DNA of 64,000 bases, from NCBI RefSeq assembly GCF_900086655.1, contig NZ_LT575476.1, forward strand, positions 2,515,869-2,579,868, written 5' to 3'. Position numbers and translations under genes: made by a program. The stretch is from Paenibacillus tuaregi. GTDB lineage: Bacteria > Bacillota > Bacilli > Paenibacillales > Paenibacillaceae. Position 1 is the first letter of the stretch, and each line of letters opens with the position of its first letter. Of the stretch, positions 55,145 to 62,991 are shown piece by piece. The notes beneath the pieces are model-generated. The model made no database searches, was not told where the DNA came from, and saw only the letters and a program-made list of their open reading frames with translations.

Positions 55145-55322
55145 AACATAAAAGTAAGCTTAATGTGTTTGGTTGACATGAACGAACCCCCTGATGCCAA
55201 TTGGTATGTTTCCCGACCAATAGTGTATAAGTTTCCCCCAGATTTCAATAATAAACGCAAGAGGAAATCATTACTCTAAATTACTCTAATAAGGTCTCAT
55301 CTATTGGGGCAGGGAGGGCTAA

Positions 55323-56999
55323 ATGTTGAATCTTTCAGGGAACAAATTGTTTATTGCCGCGCTGGGGGGCGTCAATGAAATCGGTAAAAATATGTACTTT
55401 ATTCAATATGACCAAGATATTGTTGTGATTGATTGCGGCTCGAAGTTTCCCGATGAGAGCCTTCCAGGAATCGATTTGATCGTGCCGGATATCGGTTATC
55501 TGCTTGATAATCAGGAGAAGGTCAGAGCTTTGATCGTAACCCACGGCCATGAGGATCATATTGGGGGCATCCCGTATCTGCTCAAGCAGATCAACATACC
55601 GGTCTATGGAGCCCCGCTTACACTTGGCTTAATTAAAATCAAATTAAAGGAACACGGACTGTTGAATCAGGCTCAACTTCACACCATTAATGCCGATTCT
55701 ATAGTACATGCAGGGAGCATTGAGGCTTCGTTCTTCACCACCAGCCACAGCATTCCCGATTGCCTGGGCATCTGTTTCAAAACACCGGAAGGGAACGTTG
55801 TTCATACTGGTGACTTCAAATTTGATATGTCTCCGGTGACGGGGCCGTTTCCAGACCTGCACCGGATGGCCGAAATCGGCAAGCAGGGAGTAAAAGTGCT
55901 TCTGTCGGAGAGCACAAACGCGGAAAGACCAGGCTTTACGCCTTCTGAGAGGGTTGTGGGTGACCATATCCTTGAAGCTTTTGTCCGGGCAAAGCAGCAG
56001 GTGTTTATTTCCACGTTCGCCTCGAACGTAAATCGTGTTCAGCAAATTATTGATGCTGCCGTAGAGACCCGAAGAAAGCTGGTTCTCCTGGGACGAAGCA
56101 TGGTTAATGTAGTTTCGGTAGCCAAGGACCTAGGGTACTTGAAGATGCCGGATGGGCTGCTGATCGATGCAGGGGATACGGAGCGGTTTCCCCCTGAACA
56201 AATTGCAATTCTCTGCACGGGCAGCCAGGGCGAGCCGATGGCTGCTTTGTCCCGGTTGGCGAGCTCCAAGCATCAGCAGATTGAAATCCTGCCGGGGGAT
56301 ACGGTCATCATCGCTGCCGGGGCCATCCCAGGGAACGAGCGCAATCTAGCCAGGGTCATTGACAATCTATATGTGATCGGTGCACGTGTGATATACGGGT
56401 CCGGCAGTGCTGCCGGGATGCACGTATCCGGGCACGGAAGCCAGGAAGAGCTAAAGTTAATGCTAACCCTGATGAAGCCTGACTATCTGATTCCTGTACA
56501 CGGGGAATTCCGGATGCTCTACCAGCACCGGATTCTGGCCGAGTCGGTAGGCATCCCAACTGAGAATGTATTCATCGTTAACAATGGGGATACCGTTCAG
56601 GTTGAGGGTGGCATGGCGCATCTCGGGCCAAAAATTCCTTCCGGCAACAGTCTGGTAGATGGGCTCGGGATTGGGGATGTGGGCAATATTGTACTGCGCG
56701 ACCGCAAGCAGCTCTCGTCGGATGGCATGCTGATCATTGTAACCACGTACAGCAAGACCGAGGGACATCTGATGGCAGCACCTGAGATTATTTCCAGGGG
56801 ATTCGTGTATGTGCGTGATTCCGAAGCGCTGATGAAGCAGATTCACGAACTCGTGATGACAACATTGAACGGTTTGAGTGAATCGGAGATCAGTCAATGG
56901 AGCTTGATTAAACAGACGCTTAAGGACAGCGTTGGAAGTTTTATCTACAGCCAAACCAAGAGACGGCCAATGATTCTTCCAATTATTATCGAAGTATAG
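55323..56999 (+). CDS. ribonuclease J
   Basis: 558 aa. Beta-CASP metallo-beta-lactamase ribonuclease: HGHEDHIGGIPY (metal site), HTGDFKFD, LSESTNAERPGFTPSE, GSQGEPMAAL, the VHGEFRML segment and the C-terminal KRRPMILPIIIEV-type end. The length is that of RNase J1/J2. It degrades and matures RNA, including 5'-3' exonuclease activity. AGGGAGGG SD. Possibly a second paralogue; typical J1 begins with a longer Lys/Asn-rich N-terminus. Confidence 0.92.
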   Translation: MLNLSGNKLFIAALGGVNEIGKNMYFIQYDQDIVVIDCGSKFPDESLPGIDLIVPDIGYLLDNQEKVRALIVTHGHEDHIGGIPYLLKQINIPVYGAPLTLGLIKIKLKEHGLLNQAQLHTINADSIVHAGSIEASFFTTSHSIPDCLGICFKTPEGNVVHTGDFKFDMSPVTGPFPDLHRMAEIGKQGVKVLLSESTNAERPGFTPSERVVGDHILEAFVRAKQQVFISTFASNVNRVQQIIDAAVETRRKLVLLGRSMVNVVSVAKDLGYLKMPDGLLIDAGDTERFPPEQIAILCTGSQGEPMAALSRLASSKHQQIEILPGDTVIIAAGAIPGNERNLARVIDNLYVIGARVIYGSGSAAGMHVSGHGSQEELKLMLTLMKPDYLIPVHGEFRMLYQHRILAESVGIPTENVFIVNNGDTVQVEGGMAHLGPKIPSGNSLVDGLGIGDVGNIVLRDRKQLSSDGMLIIVTTYSKTEGHLMAAPEIISRGFVYVRDSEALMKQIHELVMTTLNGLSESEISQWSLIKQTLKDSVGSFIYSQTKRRPMILPIIIEV

Positions 57000-57027
57000 A
57001 AGAAGTGGGATTTTTACAAATTTCCGG

Positions 57028-57056
57028 TTGACACATAAAATTAAAGCGTTTATTGT
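57028..57056 (+). promoter_or_regulatory. sigma-A promoter upstream of the GH8 gene
   Basis: TTGACA (57028-57033) and TATTGT (57051-57056) with a 17-nt spacer. The spacer contains AAATTAAAGCG (57038-57048), half of the palindrome found at 57151. Transcription would start near 57063. Confidence 0.65.
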
Positions 57057-57062
57057 TTTAAG

Positions 57063-57146
57063 TGAAATCAGCTGCTGCTTTACTCTTACATTCTCTTTTT
57101 CGTCAAAGATACTAAGGGTTCAGAGAAGAGCAGCTGATTTTTTTGT
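57063..57146 (+). ncRNA. hairpin-terminator leader: attenuator or small RNA
   Basis: Beginning 2 nt after the predicted start site, AAATCAGCTGCT (57065-57076) pairs perfectly with AGCAGCTGATTT (57129-57140). An inner TTCTCT/AGAGAA stem (57091-57096, 57122-57127) lies inside it. Six further T bases follow. The predicted transcript is thus nearly all hairpin plus terminator, unless readthrough leads to the GH8 gene. It might also serve as the RNase J terminator. Confidence 0.55.
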
Positions 57147-57150
57147 TCTA

Positions 57151-57170
57151 AAATTAAAGCGCTTTAATTT
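57151..57170. promoter_or_regulatory. 20-bp perfect palindrome, cre/LacI-type operator
   Basis: AAATTAAAGCGCTTTAATTT is fully palindromic with the central CG of LacI/CcpA-family operators. A half copy lies in the promoter spacer at 57038-57048, allowing a two-site loop across the hairpin. Confidence 0.65.
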
Positions 57171-57286
57171 GATGAATGAGGTTACGTAACTTAAGGAGGT
57201 GGGGGGAGGGGCAGTCAAACTCATAAGGTTACAAGTTGCAGGGATATCTGAGAGGCAGGAAACCTAATTTGAGAGGAGACGCATTT

Positions 57287-58642
57287 ATGAACAAGAAATT
57301 ACTTGGATTAAGTGTATCCGCATGTTTGATTTGCAGCTTAGCTGCAGGGCCAGCTCTGGCTTTGGAATCAGATGCAGGCTTGGCTCCATCCTATCAGACT
57401 GAAGCCGCTGCTAGCGCCAGTGTGGAAGAATCATCCGCAATTGCCGCAGCTATCAACAAACCATTCCCTCAGCACATTTCCTATTTATCAGGCACAATTA
57501 AACCCAACCATTTCACTCAGGCTCAGCTCGACCAGCAGGTAACCAAGAAATACGATGAATGGAAAGCCAAGTATCTCATCAAACATCCCAAGATCTCGAA
57601 TCAATATTACGTATACTATAACCTGGAGAAAATAGTCGCGCCTGAGATCGTTTCCTGTTCCGAGGGACATGGTTATGGCATGCTGATCACGGCCTACATG
57701 GCAGGTTATGATTCCAAAGCCCAAACCTATTATGACGGATTATACCGCTTCTATAAAGCGCATCCAAGTTCAATCAATTCGGCCTTGATGGCTTGGCAGC
57801 AGAAGAAGGACTCATCAGGCAATATTGTAGATTCCAATGGGGATAACTCTGCTACTGATGGGGATATGGACATCGCTTACTCCCTGCTTTTGGCAGACAA
57901 GCAGTGGGGAAGCTCCGGCTCCATTAACTACAAGGCTGAAGCAGTGAAGATGATCAACGCGATTATGAAAAGCGATGTTCACGCCAAGAATTTTCACTTA
58001 AAGTTGGGGGATTGGGCTTCGGACAGCGATTCCGAGTTCGGTCCGGGAACACGTCCATCTGATTTCATGCTTAATCATTTGAAAGCATACAAGGCAGCAA
58101 CGAGTGATTCGAAGTGGGATAAGGTTACTGACACTACGTACAAAATCATCAATGCTATCTTCTCTAAATACTCACCAAAGACTGGGCTGCTGCCTGACTT
58201 TGTGGTTCGCAAATCCGACGGTAGTTACGCTCCAGCTCCTGACGGATTCCTGGAAGAGGATACTGACGATATTTACAGCTGGAACTCCTGCCGCACGCCT
58301 TGGAGAATTGCAACCGATTATCTGGTTAGTGGAGATACCCGCGCACTGGATCAGCTTCGCAAGATGAACAGCTGGATTCAGTCAGCGACTGGCGGTAATC
58401 CGACCAAGATCGCATCGGGTTACGAGCTTGACGGCAAGGTATATGATAAAGCGCATGCGATCGCCTTTACAGCACCGTTTGCCGTAAGCGCTATGGTGGA
58501 TTCATCCAATCAGCAGTGGCTCAACAAATTGTGGACCGAACTCGTGGATTCTCCTACCTCTGACAGCTACTATTTTGACAACAGCATTCGTCTTCTTAGC
58601 ATGATCGTAGTATCCGGCAACTGGTGGACACCGGATAACTGA
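57287..58642 (+). CDS. secreted GH8 glycosidase (chitosanase/endoglucanase)
   Basis: ATG 57287 with AGGAG; 451 aa. Signal peptide about 1-26 (LLGLSVSACLICSLAAGPALA). GH8 motifs: VSCSEGHGYGMLITAYMAG with proton-donor Glu, NGDNSATDGDMDIAYSLLLADKQWG, and DFVV...DIYSWNSCRTPWRIATDYLVSGD. The family includes chitosanases, cellulases and lichenases; the sequence resembles Bacillus/Paenibacillus chitosanases most, but this was not tested. Confidence 0.9.
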   Translation: MNKKLLGLSVSACLICSLAAGPALALESDAGLAPSYQTEAAASASVEESSAIAAAINKPFPQHISYLSGTIKPNHFTQAQLDQQVTKKYDEWKAKYLIKHPKISNQYYVYYNLEKIVAPEIVSCSEGHGYGMLITAYMAGYDSKAQTYYDGLYRFYKAHPSSINSALMAWQQKKDSSGNIVDSNGDNSATDGDMDIAYSLLLADKQWGSSGSINYKAEAVKMINAIMKSDVHAKNFHLKLGDWASDSDSEFGPGTRPSDFMLNHLKAYKAATSDSKWDKVTDTTYKIINAIFSKYSPKTGLLPDFVVRKSDGSYAPAPDGFLEEDTDDIYSWNSCRTPWRIATDYLVSGDTRALDQLRKMNSWIQSATGGNPTKIASGYELDGKVYDKAHAIAFTAPFAVSAMVDSSNQQWLNKLWTELVDSPTSDSYYFDNSIRLLSMIVVSGNWWTPDN

Positions 58643-58667
58643 TTCAGCTGATTTGTCCGCCAAAGAG

Positions 58668-58692
58668 CGCCCGTATTTGCGGGCGTTTTTTT
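58668..58692 (+). terminator. terminator of the GH8 gene
   Basis: CGCCCG and CGGGCG around TATTTG, followed by T7 (58686-58692). Confidence 0.9.
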
Positions 58693-58699
58693 GCATGCG

Positions 58700-58757
58700 A
58701 AAACAGCGACAGTCTTGGACTTATTTCACGGTCCTTTGTTGTCGCTGTTTTGTTTTT
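58700..58757 (+). terminator. second terminator in tandem
   Basis: AAAACAGCGACA and TGTCGCTGTTTT form the outer 12-bp stem, followed by GTTTTT. It backs up the terminator 8 bp upstream. Confidence 0.8.
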
Positions 58758-58982
58758 CTAAGGGTTCGTCATATTTTCTGCTTTCACTTGAAGGCCTTAA
58801 AGCCAGAACAAATAATTAGATTAATAATTTATATCATGAATTAAATAACTGTGGAATTCGACTTCCTGGGTTTGGATATCCTACCTTTAACAAGAGAAAT
58901 ATATCCAATAGGTCAGATTACAGTAATACGGTTCAGGGTAAGAGATGTTAATTCGTGTCAATCTGTTACAGGAGGTTTGAAA

Positions 58983-60140
58983 ATGAAATTATCGATCATC
59001 AGCTCTCAGCCAGCCATCCTGGGGATTGGAACAGCCCTGCCGGCCCATTCCATCTCCCAGTCTGACGTTGCTGATCTTATTGCTTCATCGTTGAAGGACA
59101 GGCCAGACCTGGCCCGTTTCACCAGGCGGATCTTCAAGACATGTGGTGTGGAGACAAGGTATACCTGTGATCCAAGCTATCTTGGGGAGCCAGAGAAATG
59201 CCGTTACCTCCCTTTAGACGATAAGATCGACGTTCCGACAACTGAAGAGCGGATGCATACATATCAGCGTAAGGCACTTCCTCTTGGATTAGAGGCAGCC
59301 AGGAGAGCCTTGATTGAGGCGGACATGTCACCCAAGCGGATTACGCATCTCATTACGGTCAGCTGTACTGGCCAATACCTGCCGGGCCTGGATGTTATGC
59401 TGATCAAGGAGTTAGGGTTGTCCCCTCGTGTGAACCGGCTTCCACTTATTTTTCAAGGCTGTGCGGCCGGTCTAAAAGCGGTGCAAATGGCACGTGACGT
59501 CGTTCACGGAGCGTCCGGATCACAGGTTCTGGTGGTGTGTGTGGAGCTGTGCACGCTTCATTTTCAACCTATTCAGGAAAGAGAGGCGCTGTTTGCCGCT
59601 TCCTTCTTCGGTGACGGCGCATCCTCCTGTGTGATTGGAGCCCCGGAGCTGCAGCATAAGCACTTTCTCACGTTGAGCACGGGATACTCTGTACTCCTTC
59701 CCGATTCTACCGAGGATATGACATGGGAGGTTGGCAATACCGGATATCATCTCTATCTATCCCCGCGGATTCCGAAGCTGCTAGGCACGCATCTTGAGGC
59801 AGAGCTTCAACACTTGCTTCAGGGAGACCCGCTGCCTGAGCTTTGGGCTATCCATCCAGGTGGACGGGGAATCGTTGACTCCGTGGAATCTGTGATGAGC
59901 CTTACAGCTGATCAGACCCGATACAGCCGGGAAATCTTGAGAACCGCGGGCAATTTGTCATCCGTGACAATTATGTTCGTACTGCAGATGATGCGGCGTG
60001 AAATGAGAGACAACAGCCGGGAATTAACAGAGGGTGTGGCCATGGCGTTCGGTCCAGGTCTAACCGCAGAGCTTATGCGCTTTGCCTATGTTCCGTCGTA
60101 TTCCTCCTTAAACCTGGAGCAGGATCATGTCCTTCTTTAG
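58983..60140 (+). CDS. type III polyketide synthase
   Basis: ATG 58983 with AGGAGGT; 385 aa. Chalcone-synthase-like fold with the complete catalytic triad: Cys160 (IFQGCAAGLKA), His291 (AIHPGGRG) and Asn324 (TAGNLSS). Like BpsA-type enzymes it would extend acyl-CoA starters with malonyl-CoA to alkylpyrones or alkylresorcinols. The methyltransferase start lies inside its end (14-nt overlap). The two genes after it fit tailoring. Confidence 0.93.
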   Translation: MKLSIISSQPAILGIGTALPAHSISQSDVADLIASSLKDRPDLARFTRRIFKTCGVETRYTCDPSYLGEPEKCRYLPLDDKIDVPTTEERMHTYQRKALPLGLEAARRALIEADMSPKRITHLITVSCTGQYLPGLDVMLIKELGLSPRVNRLPLIFQGCAAGLKAVQMARDVVHGASGSQVLVVCVELCTLHFQPIQEREALFAASFFGDGASSCVIGAPELQHKHFLTLSTGYSVLLPDSTEDMTWEVGNTGYHLYLSPRIPKLLGTHLEAELQHLLQGDPLPELWAIHPGGRGIVDSVESVMSLTADQTRYSREILRTAGNLSSVTIMFVLQMMRREMRDNSRELTEGVAMAFGPGLTAELMRFAYVPSYSSLNLEQDHVLL

Positions 60141-60852
60141 AGCCTTATCCAACCGGGCGCAGGAGGATGAACTCATGGATGATTTCTCCATGGGGGGAGA
60201 CGAACTTCGTGAAGCTTTGCGGCACCTGAGGCGTCTGAACAAAATATTCGCGGCACCGGGACCTACCAAGGACGGGGTTGAGAAGCTGTGGACTCTGGCC
60301 GGATGCCCTGGCACACTCAGCATTCTGGACGTTGGTGCTGGCTCGGGGGACGTTAACTTGAGGCTTCTTCGGTGGGCTAAGCACAAGGGGATTCAGCTGG
60401 ATGTCACCCTGGTCGATATGACCCGTGAGGCCTGCGAGGAAGCCAAGCTGCTCTTCAGGCACGAACCACGGGTTAAGGTTCGCCAGGCCGATGTGAGGGA
60501 GCTGGCGGATGCATCCGCGGACATAGTTACGGGAGCCCAGTTCATTCATCATTTTGAAGGGGAGCAGCTGATTGACATCATATCGCATATGCTCAGAGCT
60601 TCCAGATATGGCGTAGTGATTAACGATATTCATCGGCACAGATTATCATACTCTGCGGTATGGGTAACAACCCGGCTCATTTCCCGCAACCGCTATATCC
60701 GTCACGACGGGCCTCTCTCCGTAGCCAAGGGGTTCAGAAACACGGATTGGCAGCAGTTAAAAGCGAAGCTCGGACATGATTCCATGACCTATGCCTGGAA
60801 GCCCTTGTTCAGGTATTCCGTAGTTATCCCGGCCAAAGGTATTTCCCACTAG
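60127..60852 (+). CDS. SAM-dependent methyltransferase
   Basis: 241 aa. Class I methyltransferase with SAM motif I (ILDVGAGSGDVNLRLL, about 66-81), acidic motif VDMTREA, and QADVRELADASADIVTGAQFIHHF. Overlap with the polyketide synthase gene argues for coupled translation and a role in O- or C-methylation of its product. Confidence 0.88.
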   Translation: MSFFRALSNRAQEDELMDDFSMGGDELREALRHLRRLNKIFAAPGPTKDGVEKLWTLAGCPGTLSILDVGAGSGDVNLRLLRWAKHKGIQLDVTLVDMTREACEEAKLLFRHEPRVKVRQADVRELADASADIVTGAQFIHHFEGEQLIDIISHMLRASRYGVVINDIHRHRLSYSAVWVTTRLISRNRYIRHDGPLSVAKGFRNTDWQQLKAKLGHDSMTYAWKPLFRYSVVIPAKGISH

Positions 60853-60887
60853 TCACGTAATGCATAGTATGAAGGCGGTGCTAATCC

Positions 60888-62036
60888 TTGTTGAAGCAAA
60901 TCGACGTCTTAGTCATCGGTGCGGGAATCGCGGGAAGCAGCTGTGCGCTGCAGTTGGCCCGGTGTGGACACCGAACGGTCTTGCTTGATCGGCAGGCATT
61001 TCCCCGTCACAAAACTTGTGGTGAGTTCATGTCACCGGAGACAAAGGAAATGCTAAAGTTTCTGGGTGTGGATCTCCTTGTCGAACAGATCGCTCCCAGC
61101 ACCATAGACAAGGCAGTTATCATCATGCCTCATGGGGGAGTAATCGAAGCCCCCTTGCCAGGCCAAGCCATCGGCATCAGCCGCTTCACGCTTGACCGTC
61201 TTCTCCATGAACAGGCATGTAGATCTGGTACAGAGATTGCAGCCAAGGCATCCATAACCGGAGTTAAGCAACTTCCGAATGGATATTATGAGGTTGAAGC
61301 AAGACAGGAGGGGCAGCTGGTCCGCTACGAAGCAAAGGCCGTTATTGGCGCTTATGGAGCAAGAAAACCACGTGGTCTGGCTTCTTCGGGTGAAAGCCAG
61401 GATGAAACGGTCTATGTTGGTGTTAAATCCCATTACCGGGGGATTAGTATTCCTTCGCAGGTCGAGCTGTATTTCTGTCAAGGAGGTTATGTGGGTCTTT
61501 CTCCAATCGAAGATGGGCTCGTCAATGTGGCCGCCCTACTGCCTCTGGATACGGTTCAGCGTGCTGGCAAATCGGTGCTGGACATCCTGAGCGGAGCATC
61601 CCGGGAAAATACAAGATTTGGCGCCAGGCTGAGTGAAGGGACTCCAGTTCCGGGTACCCAGGTGTCCATTGCTCCAATCCGGGTTTCTGAAGTTCCCGAG
61701 CCCTGGTCCCAATTTCCGCACATTGGAGATGCTATGCTTGTGATACCTCCATTATGTGGAGATGGAATGTCCATTGCTCTTCGATCCTCACTATTGTGCA
61801 GCCAATGGACGGACAAATATTTGAGAGGGGAAGTAAGCTTTAATGAATGGGAGCAGGGCTATATGGCGGAGGCCGCGCTTGAATTTACGCAGCTTCTGAG
61901 CAGAGCAAGACGGATTCAGAAGCTCGCTTTTGCCAAGACGAACCGGTTATATCCGGGGCTAGCCCGAGTTCTTCCATGGCTTGCCACTTATCTGGTCAAA
62001 GCCACCCGGTTATCCGAGAAAGGCATAAAGCAGTAA
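60888..62036 (+). CDS. FAD-dependent oxidoreductase (geranylgeranyl-reductase/monooxygenase-like)
   Basis: TTG 60888 with AAGGCGG; 382 aa. N-terminal VLVIGAGIAGSSCALQLARCGHRTVLLDRQAFPRHKTCGEFMSP, then the second FAD motif (IGDAMLVIPPLCGDGMSIALRS) near 280. This subgroup often accompanies type III polyketide synthases. It would hydroxylate or oxidise the aromatic ring, for example towards a quinone. Last gene of the three-gene unit. Confidence 0.88.
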   Translation: MLKQIDVLVIGAGIAGSSCALQLARCGHRTVLLDRQAFPRHKTCGEFMSPETKEMLKFLGVDLLVEQIAPSTIDKAVIIMPHGGVIEAPLPGQAIGISRFTLDRLLHEQACRSGTEIAAKASITGVKQLPNGYYEVEARQEGQLVRYEAKAVIGAYGARKPRGLASSGESQDETVYVGVKSHYRGISIPSQVELYFCQGGYVGLSPIEDGLVNVAALLPLDTVQRAGKSVLDILSGASRENTRFGARLSEGTPVPGTQVSIAPIRVSEVPEPWSQFPHIGDAMLVIPPLCGDGMSIALRSSLLCSQWTDKYLRGEVSFNEWEQGYMAEAALEFTQLLSRARRIQKLAFAKTNRLYPGLARVLPWLATYLVKATRLSEKGIKQ

Positions 62037-62128
62037 TCTGGTGAGCTTAGCGACCAGTCATTGGTTTGTACGGCAACAATCCAATCAAGGGTTTGGATAG
62101 AGGTTTGGCGTGTCATAGAATAAGTTTC

Positions 62129-62157
62129 CTCCGCAGGCTGCAGCCTGTGGAGTTTTT
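62129..62157 (+). terminator. terminator of the polyketide operon
   Basis: CTCC...AGGCTGCAGCCT...GGAG stem followed by TTTTT. Confidence 0.85.
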
Positions 62158-62307
62158 AATTTGGTGACTTTATTGTTTGAATTTGAGGTGATTCGGAGAG
62201 TTGTGCAGGCAGGTTCTTTCGTAATCTCCCGTTCATGCTGAGTTTAAATTCATTCATATCATGAATGATATAATTACCAAAATAATAAAGCGTGGGGAGA
62301 AAAAGGT

Positions 62308-62991
62308 ATGACAAAGATTATGGTTGTTGATGATGACCCGTACATCCGCGAGCTGATCGGTTTATTTTTGAAGGACGAAGGAATGGAAGTTGTTGAGAAG
62401 CAAAATGGCACAGAAGCATGGGAGTACTATACACACTTTCCCGTGGATTTAAGTATTGTTGACATTATGATGCCCGAAATGGATGGGTGGGAGCTATGTC
62501 AAAGGCTGCGGGAAAAGGGAAGCCAGCCGATTCTCATGATTACAGCCAAAAGTGAGACGGAGGACGTTATCAAGGGATTCCGGCTTGGGACGGATGATTA
62601 TATCTGCAAACCGTTTGAGCCCATTGAGATGGTGATGCGGGTGAAAGCGCTGCTTAGAAGATATGGAGTTTCTTTCTCGAATAAGCTGACGCTCGGCCGC
62701 ATAACGCTGGACAAGATTAGTTATCTCGTCAAGTTAACCAATCCAGAAGCAGAATGGGTTCTTCCGCTTAAGGAGTTCGAGCTGCTCTATAAGCTGGCTA
62801 GTTATCCGGGACAAATCTTCACCCGTGATATGCTTATCCGCGATATCTGGGGCTACTCGTATATGGGAGATGAGCGTACAGTAGACACCCATATCAAGCG
62901 GTTACGTGACCGTTTCCGGAATCATACGGATGACTTTAGGATTGTGACCATGCGTGGTATAGGGTACAGACTGGAGACAGACCATGATTAA
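62308..62991 (+). CDS. OmpR/PhoB-family response regulator
   Basis: 227 aa. Receiver domain with acidic pocket Asp8-Asp10 and phosphoacceptor Asp52 (SIVDIMMPEMDGWE), Lys of the CKPFEP switch, and a C-terminal winged helix (GDERTVDTHIKRLRDRFRNHTDDFRIVTMRGIGYRLE). It overlaps the kinase gene by 8 nt. Confidence 0.93.
   Translation: MTKIMVVDDDPYIRELIGLFLKDEGMEVVEKQNGTEAWEYYTHFPVDLSIVDIMMPEMDGWELCQRLREKGSQPILMITAKSETEDVIKGFRLGTDDYICKPFEPIEMVMRVKALLRRYGVSFSNKLTLGRITLDKISYLVKLTNPEAEWVLPLKEFELLYKLASYPGQIFTRDMLIRDIWGYSYMGDERTVDTHIKRLRDRFRNHTDDFRIVTMRGIGYRLETDHD

Noticed and set aside
57199-57267. leader peptide after AAGGAGGTGGGG upstream of GH8
   Set aside because: A GTG-initiated 22-codon frame exists, but its start lies within the SD itself, so translation is unlikely.
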